A stretch of 64,000 nt of DNA from Collinsella provencensis. GTDB taxonomy: Bacteria > Actinomycetota > Coriobacteriia > Coriobacteriales > Coriobacteriaceae. The stretch is from assembly GCF_900199705.1 (NCBI RefSeq), contig NZ_LT904908.1, forward strand, positions 612,530 to 676,529, written 5' to 3'. The position numbers were made by a program, and so were the translations under genes. Under the pieces are notes generated by a model. That model ran no database searches. It saw nothing but the letters and a program-made list of their open reading frames with translations, and was not told the origin of the DNA. Shown here piece after piece: positions 52,946 through 61,675 of the stretch. Numbering within the stretch: position 1 is the stretch's first letter; each line of letters opens with the position of its first letter.

Positions 52946-53620
52946 TCAATCGAGCAACGTATCTGCGGTTACGTTGATCATCTCTATTGTAGGCATATCT
53001 GCCGCAGCAAGCGCAAGCACGTGATGATTATCTTCGATATGGGCAACGCGCCATCCCGACGGAATGCCTTCGACGCGCGGATCGCGCGAGAATCCCGTGC
53101 CCGTCGCTTTGAGCACTGCCTCCAAATGCGTCCAGGCGAGGCAAAACGCGCGCGTTTGTTCTGCGCGATCTTCTATGTGATCGAGGTGCGAAAGCTCCGA
53201 AGGTGCGAGGACACGTTGCGCCGCCGGTCGATTGTACGATTCGACGCGTTCGACATCGAGTCCAATGGGACCGCATGCAATGGGGGCAACGGCAACGGCT
53301 GCCACGTCTCCCCCATGCGAGATACTGATGTATGCCGACCCATCCGTAAGCTCGGGTTTTCCAAATTCGCCGAAGGTCAGCTGATCATCACGTTCAACGC
53401 CCAAAATTTGCTGCAGAAGCAGCCCCGTTGCCAGCGCCTCGAGACGTTCATTTAGGTTCATTCGAGTGTTTTGAACGCGTACCGCATAGTGCGGAGCAAT
53501 GCTGTGCGTTCGTTGCTCCCAGCATTCGATGCTTTCTCCAAGCTCATGCCTAAGGGCACTCACACTCGTTGCGTAAACGGTCACGTTCAAATGCGTCGCC
53601 CCCCTAACCTCTGTCTCCAT
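52946..53620 (-). CDS. Sfp-type 4'-phosphopantetheinyl transferase
   Basis: 224 aa. AYISISHGGDVAAVAVA (P2 region), PIGLDVERVESYNRP with the Mg-binding Asp-x-Glu, and FCLAWTHLEAVLKATGTGF, corresponding to W..KEA.LK with the expected Lys-Glu changed to His-Leu. This group converts apo carrier proteins to the holo form. The ACP at 49754 is its obvious target. The stop lies 27 bases before the TetR start on the same strand. Confidence 0.85.
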   Translation of the reverse strand: METEVRGATHLNVTVYATSVSALRHELGESIECWEQRTHSIAPHYAVRVQNTRMNLNERLEALATGLLLQQILGVERDDQLTFGEFGKPELTDGSAYISISHGGDVAAVAVAPIACGPIGLDVERVESYNRPAAQRVLAPSELSHLDHIEDRAEQTRAFCLAWTHLEAVLKATGTGFSRDPRVEGIPSGWRVAHIEDNHHVLALAAADMPTIEMINVTADTLLD

Positions 53621-53682
53621 TATCTACGATGCCTCGCCGTTGCCTGCGGTGATACGCTGTTGCCTATGAACCCCTCGCGTTG

Positions 53683-54086
53683 CCCATGTTTTCCTGCGCT
53701 TTGAGTACTCCAATAAGCAGTATTTCATAGATAACGGCAGAATGGTGCAGCGAACATGGATAGCGGCGACAGACATATCCCCTCGGGCTCAGCTCTTCGA
53801 GAAATCGCCCGAGGGGAGATGTCTGTTCACCGATGTATATCTCGAGACGTCTTCGACACTTCGCGCCCATTTTTCGTCCGCCGCGAGTTCCGCACGAACA
53901 GAAGGCCCCAGTGGCGCCTTCGTCGTGAGCAGGACTGCCCGAGCGCCGGATGAAACATGGGCGCGCGGCTCCGGGATTGTCTGTCACCGCGATTCAAATT
54001 CTCGCGGTTACCTATGTTCCCTCGCCGTTACCTATGGATTACTGCACTTTGAGGCGTTCAAAACGCAGAAAAGCATAGGCAACGGC
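53683..54086. repeat. Composite palindromic element, copy 2, with inverted ends
   Basis: The outer blocks are inverted copies of one about 60-base sequence: 53683-53740 (GTTGCCCATGTTTTCCTGCG ... AGATAACGGC) and 54027-54086 (GCCGTTACCTATGG ... GCATAGGCAAC). Between them lie the AGACATATCCCCTCGGGC hairpin (53770-53826), the GAAGGCCCCAGTGGCGCCTTC hairpin and the CATGTTTCATCCGGCGCTCG arm, in the reverse order to copy 1. The whole 580-base gap 53621-54201 holds no gene. Confidence 0.85.
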
Positions 54087-54201
54087 ATTGATGAGGAGTT
54101 GTGGACGAGCAGACAGCGGCGATGCGTCAAACGCCGGTCCGCCGTGGGCTTACGGCGCGATGACGCTACATGTCGATTGCGCATCAAGCACCAGTCGAGC
54201 A

Positions 54202-54885
54202 CTACTCCAGCGCGGCCTTGAACCAGCTGGTAAGGCTCGTGGGATGCGTGATGGCCGTACCGACGACGACCGCCCAGGCACCGGCATCGATAGCGGCGCG
54301 CGCCTCGACGGGCGTATGCACGTGACCCTCGCAGATGATGGGCAGATCGGGAAACTCGCTCGTTGCCTGACGCAGTAGCGGCAGATCGGGACCCTCGTCG
54401 AGCGTGGTCTCGATGGCGGGTTTGTTGTGCGAAAGCGTGGTGGAAACCAAGTCGAAGCCGAGCTCGACCGCATGACGGATATCCTCGATGGTCATGCAGT
54501 CGGCCATGAGCAGCACGCCCTCGTCCTGAAGCGGACGCACCGTGTCCTCGAGCGTCTTGCCGTCGGGACGCGGGCGATCGGTGGCGTCGATGGCGACGAT
54601 ATCGGCGCCGGCAGCCACGCACGCACGCGCATGGCGCAGCGTAGGCGTGATGTACACACCCTCGTGGCCGTCCTTCCACAAACCGATGACAGGAATCTCC
54701 ACGCGACCCCTGATGGCGGCGATGTCGGAAAGGCCCTGGCAGCGAATAGCTGCAGCACCGCCGAGTTCACAAGCGCGCGCCATGGCGGCCATGTGCTCGG
54801 GAGTGCGCAGGGGCTCACCGGGATACGCCTGAACGCTCACCACGAGCTTGCCCTTGATGGATTCGATAACGGGATGCACGGACAT
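54202..54885 (-). CDS. nanE: N-acetylmannosamine-6-phosphate 2-epimerase
   Basis: 227 aa TIM barrel. KGKLVVSVQAYPGEPLRTPE, GAAAIRCQGLSDI, IDATDRPRPDGKTLED, MADCMTIEDI and ICEGHVHTP are the NanE signatures. It converts ManNAc-6-P to GlcNAc-6-P. Start 54885 follows AAAGGAG. Last of the nan run on this strand. Confidence 0.96.
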   Translation of the reverse strand: MSVHPVIESIKGKLVVSVQAYPGEPLRTPEHMAAMARACELGGAAAIRCQGLSDIAAIRGRVEIPVIGLWKDGHEGVYITPTLRHARACVAAGADIVAIDATDRPRPDGKTLEDTVRPLQDEGVLLMADCMTIEDIRHAVELGFDLVSTTLSHNKPAIETTLDEGPDLPLLRQATSEFPDLPIICEGHVHTPVEARAAIDAGAWAVVVGTAITHPTSLTSWFKAALE

Positions 54886-54955
54886 TGCGCGCTCCTTTCT
54901 CAAACAAAAAGGCTGACGGGCCACCTCATCGCGTCCCGCCAGCCCTTGTTACGTG

Positions 54956-55918
54956 TTAGTCCTCAAGCTCGACGTATGCCGAGTGGAGGAAATTCTCGGC
55001 AGCGCCGACAAGCGGTGCATTGCCACCGAGCACGCCACCGACGATCGGAGTCGTGGCAACCGGGGGCATCGCCTGTCCCTTAAACGCCTCGTACATGGTG
55101 TCCGACCAATGAGAGCCGCACTGGGCCACCGAACCAGACAGAATCACGCACGTGGGGTCGAGCATGTTGCACATGCTGCCCAAGACCTCGCCCAACGCAC
55201 GGCCCGCGCGCTCCTCAGCAGCAATTGCAGCCTCGTCGCCCGCAGCGGCACGGCAGTCAATCTCCGCACCATGCATGGGCGTGCCGTCGGAAAGCGTCTC
55301 GTCGCCACCCAAGCGGATGTACTCGCGGATGATGCCGGGGCCCGCCGCGATGGGCTCGAGATGACCGGTGGCACCGCACGAACAGGGCACTCCGGCGGCA
55401 GCGGGACAGCACACATGGCCAATGTGACCGGCCTCGTCATGGGCGCCGAGCATGATGTATCCACGCTCCACGAACGCACCGCCAATACCCGTGCCCACAG
55501 CGACAACCAAGCAGCTCTCCGCACCGCAGCCACCACCATGACGCGCCTCGCCCAGAGCGTGGGCATGAACGTCATTAAGGACACGGCACGGCAAACCCGT
55601 GGCACGCGTCACCTCGGTAGCAAGCGCCGTTCCACCCCACCCGGGCATGAGCTCGTTGGCGAAGGTAATGTCGCCCGTACGAGGATCGACCACGCCCGCG
55701 CTGGAGATACCGACTCCGGCAAGCTCTACGTCCGCTTCAGCGACAAGCTGTTTCACCTGCTCGATCACCGTGGCGAGGACGTGCTCGCCGCCCTTCATCG
55801 CCTCGGTCGGAACCTTGTGGACCGCGCCAATTGACGGGGCATCGCCGCCAAGCGTCACCAGCGCGCTGGCGATCTTAGTTCCGCCGATGTCTAGGGAAAC
55901 AATCGTCTTGGTGTCCAT
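54956..55918 (-). CDS. nanK: ROK-family N-acetylmannosamine kinase
   Basis: 320 aa. ATP site LDIGGTKIASAL, the catalytic GVVDPRTG..., and the ROK zinc segment DEAGHIGHVCCPAAAGVPCS CGATGHLE with its Cys and His ligands. Between nanE and nanA it should phosphorylate ManNAc. Start 55918. Confidence 0.92.
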   Translation of the reverse strand: MDTKTIVSLDIGGTKIASALVTLGGDAPSIGAVHKVPTEAMKGGEHVLATVIEQVKQLVAEADVELAGVGISSAGVVDPRTGDITFANELMPGWGGTALATEVTRATGLPCRVLNDVHAHALGEARHGGGCGAESCLVVAVGTGIGGAFVERGYIMLGAHDEAGHIGHVCCPAAAGVPCSCGATGHLEPIAAGPGIIREYIRLGGDETLSDGTPMHGAEIDCRAAAGDEAAIAAEERAGRALGEVLGSMCNMLDPTCVILSGSVAQCGSHWSDTMYEAFKGQAMPPVATTPIVGGVLGGNAPLVGAAENFLHSAYVELED

Positions 55919-55937
55919 GAGCACCCCCTGGCTTGTT

Positions 55938-56858
55938 TTACAGCAGGCCGTTGTTGGCCAGAACCTTGCGGATAGCCTCAACGTTCTCGCCCTCGAGCGC
56001 CTTCACAGGACGCGGCATCTGCGGAGAATCGAACACGCCCATGAGGTGCAGGGCGGTCTTGAAGGCGCCCACGCCACCGGCATAGCCCTGAACACCGGAG
56101 GTCACATCGAAGATGTGGCTGATCTCGTTCAGACGATCCTGCTCGGCCTTGACGGTTGCCCAATCCCCGGCCTGAGCGGCCTTCCACTGGCGCACGTAGC
56201 CATCGGGGTCGACGTTGGCAAGACCCGGCACGGAGCCGTCGGCGCCGCCCAGATATGCGCCATCGACCACGATCTCGTGACCCGTGAGCAACGTGAGCGG
56301 ATGACCGAGCTTCTCATTCTCCTGAACGAGGTAGCGGAACGAAACATCGTCGCCAGAGGAGTCCTTAACGCCAGCGAGCACGCCCTCGGCGCCGAGCTTG
56401 GCAAGGAGCTTCCAGGGAAGCTTGGTATGCACGCACACGGGGATGTCATAGGCGAAGATGGGCAGGTCGAGCTCTTCGTGCAGGATGCGGAAGTGCTCCT
56501 CGACCTCGCACATGCCGCCCAGCGCGTAGAAGGGGGCGGTGGCCACGAGCACGTCGGCGCCGAGCTCCTGGGCCCTGCGGCCGTGCTCGATCACGCGCTC
56601 GGTCTCGGTATCGATGATACCCACGAACACCGGCACGCGATGGTCGACGATGCGGATGCCCTCCTCGATGACCTGGCGACGACGCCCGTCGGTGGAGAAG
56701 ACGACCTCGCCGGAGGAGCCCAGGAAGAACAGACCGTCGACACCGGCATCGATCATGCGGTTGATGCTGCGCTCGAACGAGGCAACGTCGAGGCGGCGGT
56801 CATCGGTGTCGGGAACGACAACTGGGGGAATGACGCCGGTGAACTTGGTGGTTGACAT
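55938..56858 (-). CDS. nanA: N-acetylneuraminate lyase-type aldolase
   Basis: 306 aa of the DapA/NanA TIM-barrel family. GLFFLGSSGEVV binds the keto acid, and the Schiff-base Lys is in AGVKDSSGD. DapA-type activity is possible by sequence, but nanK and nanE next to it fix the role as sialic acid cleavage to ManNAc and pyruvate. Start 56858. Confidence 0.9.
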   Translation of the reverse strand: MSTTKFTGVIPPVVVPDTDDRRLDVASFERSINRMIDAGVDGLFFLGSSGEVVFSTDGRRRQVIEEGIRIVDHRVPVFVGIIDTETERVIEHGRRAQELGADVLVATAPFYALGGMCEVEEHFRILHEELDLPIFAYDIPVCVHTKLPWKLLAKLGAEGVLAGVKDSSGDDVSFRYLVQENEKLGHPLTLLTGHEIVVDGAYLGGADGSVPGLANVDPDGYVRQWKAAQAGDWATVKAEQDRLNEISHIFDVTSGVQGYAGGVGAFKTALHLMGVFDSPQMPRPVKALEGENVEAIRKVLANNGLL

Positions 56859-56930
56859 GAACAGTACTCCTTTGTATCTGCGCGGACCCAATATCCGCGG
56901 CCGTCTAACTATAGTGGCGAACCGACGCCG

Positions 56931-57782
56931 TCACTCAGATGCCAAGAAACTCAGCACCTTATTTTCAAACTCGTTGATGCGCTCGTGTGCATGCTCGGGA
57001 TATGCGATAAGCTCCGCATTGCCGCCCAAACGGTGCGCGAGCTGGGCACACGCCTCCGTTGGAGCGATTTCGTCGCGCAGCCCCGTGCCGATCAACGTCG
57101 CGCAACTGATACGCGGCGCCCAGGCGATCAGGTTGATGGACGAGGAGCCCCTCGTCAAATCAAGCGGCATGGGGTTGCACACCGCGCAGCGTGCGATCTG
57201 GGAAGGCATGATCGCCGCCACGGCAAGTGCCAAAGCACCGCCAAGTCCCTCGCCCCAGGTATACACCCGAGTGCGGTCGATGCCGTCAAGGCTAGATGCC
57301 GCATGTGCCAGGGCAAGCGCGGGAACAACCAGGGAATTGAAGGCGGCTTCGACGTTTTCGATTGAAGGCACGCCCTCATCGAGCGCCAAAACAGCACAAC
57401 CCAATGCGGCGAAACGCGTCATATGATGCCACCCGCGCACCGGACGTGCCGCGTCGTGGAACATCAGGACGAGCGGGGTTTTCTCCCATGGACGACAGAT
57501 GCCACGCGGCTCAATCAAACGCGCGAATACCTTCGAACCGTCCGCAAGCGTAAGCTCAACCTGATAGTACGCCGCGTTCGGATTGCCAAAATCAACCTCG
57601 GTACGTTCAACCGAACTGCAAGCTGCAGAAGCGAGCAGACAGTCTGTCTGCTCACGCGTACCCTCGGGGACCGCGGCGTCGGCAACCGGAGCAAGCAGCG
57701 GCGTCAAGCGCGCCGACAACGTTCCCGGCATGTCGACGGCGCCGGGAGCGATGAGCTTTTCGAGATTGGAAACACTCAACAT
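56931..57782 (-). CDS. Acetyl-esterase-fold protein lacking the nucleophile Ser
   Basis: 283 aa alpha/beta-hydrolase of the acetyl xylan esterase type, a paralogue of the next gene. Where the neighbour has the nucleophile elbow NGASQGGGL (S182), this one reads WGEGLGGAL (G179 in place of Ser). The Asp (GTGLRDEIAP) and His (EHAHERINEF) remain. FHDAARPVRGW replaces FHGYPGASRSW at the oxyanion loop. It may be an inactive partner, or may use Glu178 in another reaction. Confidence 0.8.
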   Translation of the reverse strand: MLSVSNLEKLIAPGAVDMPGTLSARLTPLLAPVADAAVPEGTREQTDCLLASAACSSVERTEVDFGNPNAAYYQVELTLADGSKVFARLIEPRGICRPWEKTPLVLMFHDAARPVRGWHHMTRFAALGCAVLALDEGVPSIENVEAAFNSLVVPALALAHAASSLDGIDRTRVYTWGEGLGGALALAVAAIMPSQIARCAVCNPMPLDLTRGSSSINLIAWAPRISCATLIGTGLRDEIAPTEACAQLAHRLGGNAELIAYPEHAHERINEFENKVLSFLASE

Positions 57783-57788
57783 CGCCGC

Positions 57789-58751
57789 CTACCCCCTCTC
57801 ACAGAGGAACGGAATGATACGGTCATCAAACTCCTGGATCTCCTCATGCCCAAAGCCAGGATAGAGGTGATGTTCCTTTTCGCAGGTGAGATTGTTGTAG
57901 ACCGCGAACTGCGTCGGCACGGGAACAACCGTATCCTCAAGACCCGTGCCGAACAGCACAGGGCAGTGCACAAGATGCGCGAAGTTCTTGGAGTCGAAAT
58001 ACGCGAGCTTAGCAAAGGCGTCATCCAGATGCTCCCCCGCGGCAGAAAACCAGCGTGAGTAGTACCCGATGCCCTCATAGGCAACCACGTCGAGCCCCAG
58101 GTCCCACACCATATGGAAGTCCGAGAGGAACGGATAGAGAATCGCCGCACGGGCGATGAGTTCCGGATTGAGCGCGCAGGTGGCAAGCCCGAGTCCGCCT
58201 CCCTGCGAGGCGCCGTTCACATAGACGCACTCACGGTCGATGCCGGAGAGCTCGGACACGATATTGCACAGGATGCGGATGTCCTGATGTAGGCGCACGT
58301 AGTACAGGTTCTCAACCGGGCCATCGAGACCGGCGACGATATGCCCGGCCACCGTGGTTCCCACAAAACCGCCGGGGTCCTGCGAAGGCCCGCCTTGGCC
58401 GGGGCAATCGAGGGCGATGAGCGCCATGCCCATGCCCACGAACGAACACTGCTCGAACCAGCTGCGCGACGCCCCCGGATACCCGTGGAACTGCAACACG
58501 AGCGGAACCGGGTCATCGGTGCGCGGACGGAGATACTTGGCATGAAGCTCGGCGCCCCTCATACCGGTGAACCACAGATCGAACAGGTCGCACGCGCTAC
58601 CCGACGGCATCGCCGCGCGCTCGACGCGATAGCTCACGGGAACGGCGTCCGCCTCCCGCACCCGGGCATCCCAGAATGCATCGAAATCTTCAGGACATGC
58701 GTCGATGCCCCGATAGGAGCGGAAACGCTCCAAAGTTGTATCGTCGAACAT
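57789..58751 (-). CDS. Acetyl xylan esterase-family carbohydrate esterase (probable sialate O-acetylesterase)
   Basis: 320 aa. Oxyanion region LVLQFHGYPGASRSWFEQ, nucleophile S182 in VYVNGASQGGGLGLA, Asp in GTGLEDTVVP, His in PGFGHEEIQEF. The family removes acetyl groups from sugars and cephalosporins. Its place in a sialic acid operon suggests O-acetyl sialic acids as the substrate (inference). Start 58751 after GAGGAGG. Confidence 0.85.
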   Translation of the reverse strand: MFDDTTLERFRSYRGIDACPEDFDAFWDARVREADAVPVSYRVERAAMPSGSACDLFDLWFTGMRGAELHAKYLRPRTDDPVPLVLQFHGYPGASRSWFEQCSFVGMGMALIALDCPGQGGPSQDPGGFVGTTVAGHIVAGLDGPVENLYYVRLHQDIRILCNIVSELSGIDRECVYVNGASQGGGLGLATCALNPELIARAAILYPFLSDFHMVWDLGLDVVAYEGIGYYSRWFSAAGEHLDDAFAKLAYFDSKNFAHLVHCPVLFGTGLEDTVVPVPTQFAVYNNLTCEKEHHLYPGFGHEEIQEFDDRIIPFLCERG

Positions 58752-58823
58752 CGTCCTCCTCAAGTGCTCCCAGGTAGGAACGCGCGCCCGGAAACCCCCG
58801 AGCGCGCGTTCGAACGAAAATCC

Positions 58824-59645
58824 CTACTCGCCCAGGTTGGGGTGGAGCAACGAGGGCGCCGCGCCGAGCAGCAGCTTGGTGTAATCGTCCTGCGGGTCGT
58901 CGAAGACCTGCCTCGCCGGGCCCTCTTCCATCACCTGGCCATGGTTCATGACGATGATGCGGTCGGAGATGTAGCGCACGGTCTGGATGTCATGGCTGAT
59001 GAAGACCATCGCCAAGCCGAGCTCCCTCTTGAGGTCCGTGAGTAGGTTCAAGATCTGCGCGCGCACGGACACGTCGAGGGCAGACGTGGGTTCGTCGGCG
59101 ATGATGACGTCGGGCTGCAGCGAGAGCGCACGGGCGATTGCCACGCGCTGGCGCTGGCCACCGGAGAGCTGGCCGGGCAGCGCGTACATCGCGGAGGACG
59201 GCAGACCCACGAGTCCGAAGAGCTCGCAGATGCGCGCCTCACGCTCCGCATCCGAGCCCACGCTGTGCACAATCAGCGGGTCGAGCAGCTGGTCGTGGAT
59301 GGACATGCGCGGATTCAGCGCCGTGGCGGGATTCTGGAACACCACGGAGACCACGCGACCGATCTTCTTGCGGAGGTCCGCTGTGCGCTTGGTGACGTCC
59401 TCGCCCTTGAAGTACACGTGACCGTCGGTGGGCGACTGCAGGCCGCACATGACGTTGGCGGTCGTGGACTTGCCGCAGCCGGACTCTCCCACGATACCGA
59501 TGGTCTCACCGGGCATGAGCTTGATGGTGAGGCCATTCACGGCCTTGACGAGGTTAGGATGCAGGATGGAGCCGGTGCGGGTCCTGAACGTCACGGAGAT
59601 GTTGTCGAGGAAGATGACCGGCTGCTGAGAGGTATTCTCTGCCAT
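58824..59645 (-). CDS. Opp-type ABC transporter ATP-binding protein (OppF-like)
   Basis: 273 aa. Walker [11 protein letters not shown], signature LSGGQRQRV, Walker B IIADEPTSALD, switch His FISHDIQTV. It lacks the Cys-rich C-terminal extension of the OppF at 29824. Part of the sialic acid operon transporter. Confidence 0.92.
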   Translation of the reverse strand: MAENTSQQPVIFLDNISVTFRTRTGSILHPNLVKAVNGLTIKLMPGETIGIVGESGCGKSTTANVMCGLQSPTDGHVYFKGEDVTKRTADLRKKIGRVVSVVFQNPATALNPRMSIHDQLLDPLIVHSVGSDAEREARICELFGLVGLPSSAMYALPGQLSGGQRQRVAIARALSLQPDVIIADEPTSALDVSVRAQILNLLTDLKRELGLAMVFISHDIQTVRYISDRIIVMNHGQVMEEGPARQVFDDPQDDYTKLLLGAAPSLLHPNLGE

Positions 59646-61673
59646 TTACCTCACCTCCAAACGGGAGACGAGACCGTTCTTGGCGAGCTCCTCGTCGGGG
59701 ATCTCCGCAACGAGGTGATCGGGGACGCCGGGGACGGGCTTGAGGATCGGATGCACGTCGAGGCCGACCGTGGGATGGCTCGAGCGCGGGGCGAAGCGGT
59801 CGCCCGCGGGGAAGTCCGCCGGAGACGGCACGGAGCCCGGCACCTGGTGCAGACGGCTACCGTCGTGCGCCTCGATGGAGAGCACGGAGCCCAGCAGGCC
59901 CTGCGTGTACTCGTGGATCGGGTTGGTGAGCAGCTCCTTGGTGGGAGCGGACTCGACGACCTGGCCAGCGTACATGACGGTGATCTCGCTGGCCACCTCG
60001 GCCACGAGCGCAAGGTCATGGCTCACGAAGATCATGGCGAAGCCGAGTTTCTTCTGCAGGTCGTTCAACAGCTTGATGACCTGTTTTTGCACAGTCACGT
60101 CGAGAGCCGTGGTGGGCTCGTCGCAGATGACGAGTGACGGGTCGCGCGTCAGTGCCATGGCGATGATAACGCGCTGGCACTGACCGCCGGAAAGCTCATG
60201 CGGATAGCTCTCAAGCGTGCGCTTGGGGTCGAGGCCCACGAGCTCGAGCAGTTCCTCGGCCGAGCGGGTGCCGCCGCGGCTGGTGAGCTGCTTCATCTGA
60301 GCGGAGATGAGCATCGAGGGGTTGAGCGCGGAAAGGGAGTCCTGGTAGACCATCGCAATCTCTTTGCCCAGGAGCTTACGGTGCTCTTCGGAGCTGAGGT
60401 CAAGCAGGTTGGTGCCCTTGTACAGGAGCTCACCGGTGATGCGCGCCGTGGGCGGCAGAAGATTCATGATGGTCTTGGTGGTGATGGATTTGCCGCAGCC
60501 GGACTCGCCCACCAGCGCCATGCACTGGCCAGGGCGTACGTCGAAGGACACGTTGTCCACGACGTTCACGTCACCGTGGCGCGGGAAACCGATGGAGAGG
60601 TTCTTGACCTGCAGCAACGGTTCGACCGAGTGGTCGGGCACGCGGCGATCGGTGCGCGCAAGTTCGACCTCGCGCAGGGCCGCCAGACGGGAGGCCAGGG
60701 ACTCCGCCTGCTCCTTGTAAGCGCGGACGGGATCGGCGACCAGCAGGTCGGCCTCGCGACGGGAGGAGGAACCCTCGGTGTCGACGGGCGCGGAGGGAGC
60801 GGCTGCCATGGCGTCGGTGATGCCCTCGGAAAGGATGTTGAGCGCCAGGCAGGTCAGCATGATGGCGATGCCCGGATAGAGCGCCTGCCACCAGCGGCCG
60901 GACAGAACGCCGGCGCGTGCGTCGGCCAGGATGTTGCCCCAGGTCGGCGTGGGCTCGGCGATGCCCGCGGACAGGAACGTCAGGGACGCCTCGAAGATGA
61001 TGGCGTCAGCGACGAGGGTCACGGTGAAGACCATGATGGGGGCCGCGCAGTTGCGCAGGACGTGCTTGACCAGAATCCACGGAGCACGGGCGCCCGAGAC
61101 GATAACCGCACGCACGTAGTCCTCGCCGTACTCGGACACGATGTTGGCGCGCACGATACGGGCGATCTGCGGCATGTACATGAAGCCGATCGAGAAGATG
61201 ATGGCCGGAACGGATTTGCCGAGGATGGTCACGAGCACGGCTGCGAGGGCGATGCCGGGGACCGACATGATGACGTCGAGCACGCGCATGATGAACTCGG
61301 AGACCGACTTGCGCGTCACCGCGGCAAGGGCGCCGACGATGGAGCCGGTGACCAACGCGAAGAGCGTGGCGCCGAAACCGATGACGAGCGAGATACGACC
61401 GCCAAACAGGATACGGGACAGGATGTCGCGGCCCTTATCGTCGGTACCCATGATGTGCATGGCATCGGGCGCCTGGCGGGCGACGTCGATCGCATAGGGG
61501 TCATACGGCGCGATGAGCGGCGCGAAAATGGAGACGAGCGCCACGGCGATCAGGATGCCCAGGGCAATCTTGGACGAGAGCTTCATGTTCTTGAGACCGG
61601 AGAGTTTGAATCCGCCGGACTTCTTTGCCATGCCCTCGAGCTGCTCTGCTCCCTCTTTTCTTTGAGTCAGCAT
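59646..61673 (-). CDS. Fused OppC permease and OppD ATPase
   Basis: 675 aa. Residues about 1-300 are an OppC-type permease (IMGTDDKGRDILSRILFGGR, EAA loop AVIVSGARAPWILVKHVLRN, six segments). A linker of about 50 residues (TEGSSSRREADLLVADPVRA) follows. Residues about 350-675 are an OppD-type ATPase ([39 protein letters not shown]). The C-terminal GDRFAPRSSHP has lost the cluster-binding Cys residues kept in the OppD at 30844. The fusion fixes a 1:1 permease:ATPase ratio. Confidence 0.93.
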   Translation of the reverse strand: MLTQRKEGAEQLEGMAKKSGGFKLSGLKNMKLSSKIALGILIAVALVSIFAPLIAPYDPYAIDVARQAPDAMHIMGTDDKGRDILSRILFGGRISLVIGFGATLFALVTGSIVGALAAVTRKSVSEFIMRVLDVIMSVPGIALAAVLVTILGKSVPAIIFSIGFMYMPQIARIVRANIVSEYGEDYVRAVIVSGARAPWILVKHVLRNCAAPIMVFTVTLVADAIIFEASLTFLSAGIAEPTPTWGNILADARAGVLSGRWWQALYPGIAIMLTCLALNILSEGITDAMAAAPSAPVDTEGSSSRREADLLVADPVRAYKEQAESLASRLAALREVELARTDRRVPDHSVEPLLQVKNLSIGFPRHGDVNVVDNVSFDVRPGQCMALVGESGCGKSITTKTIMNLLPPTARITGELLYKGTNLLDLSSEEHRKLLGKEIAMVYQDSLSALNPSMLISAQMKQLTSRGGTRSAEELLELVGLDPKRTLESYPHELSGGQCQRVIIAMALTRDPSLVICDEPTTALDVTVQKQVIKLLNDLQKKLGFAMIFVSHDLALVAEVASEITVMYAGQVVESAPTKELLTNPIHEYTQGLLGSVLSIEAHDGSRLHQVPGSVPSPADFPAGDRFAPRSSHPTVGLDVHPILKPVPGVPDHLVAEIPDEELAKNGLVSRLEVR

Positions 61674-61675
61674 GG

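Noticed and set aside
55938..56858. Dihydrodipicolinate synthase (DapA)
   Set aside because: The family alone allows it, but direct linkage to nanK and nanE favours the sialic acid lyase.
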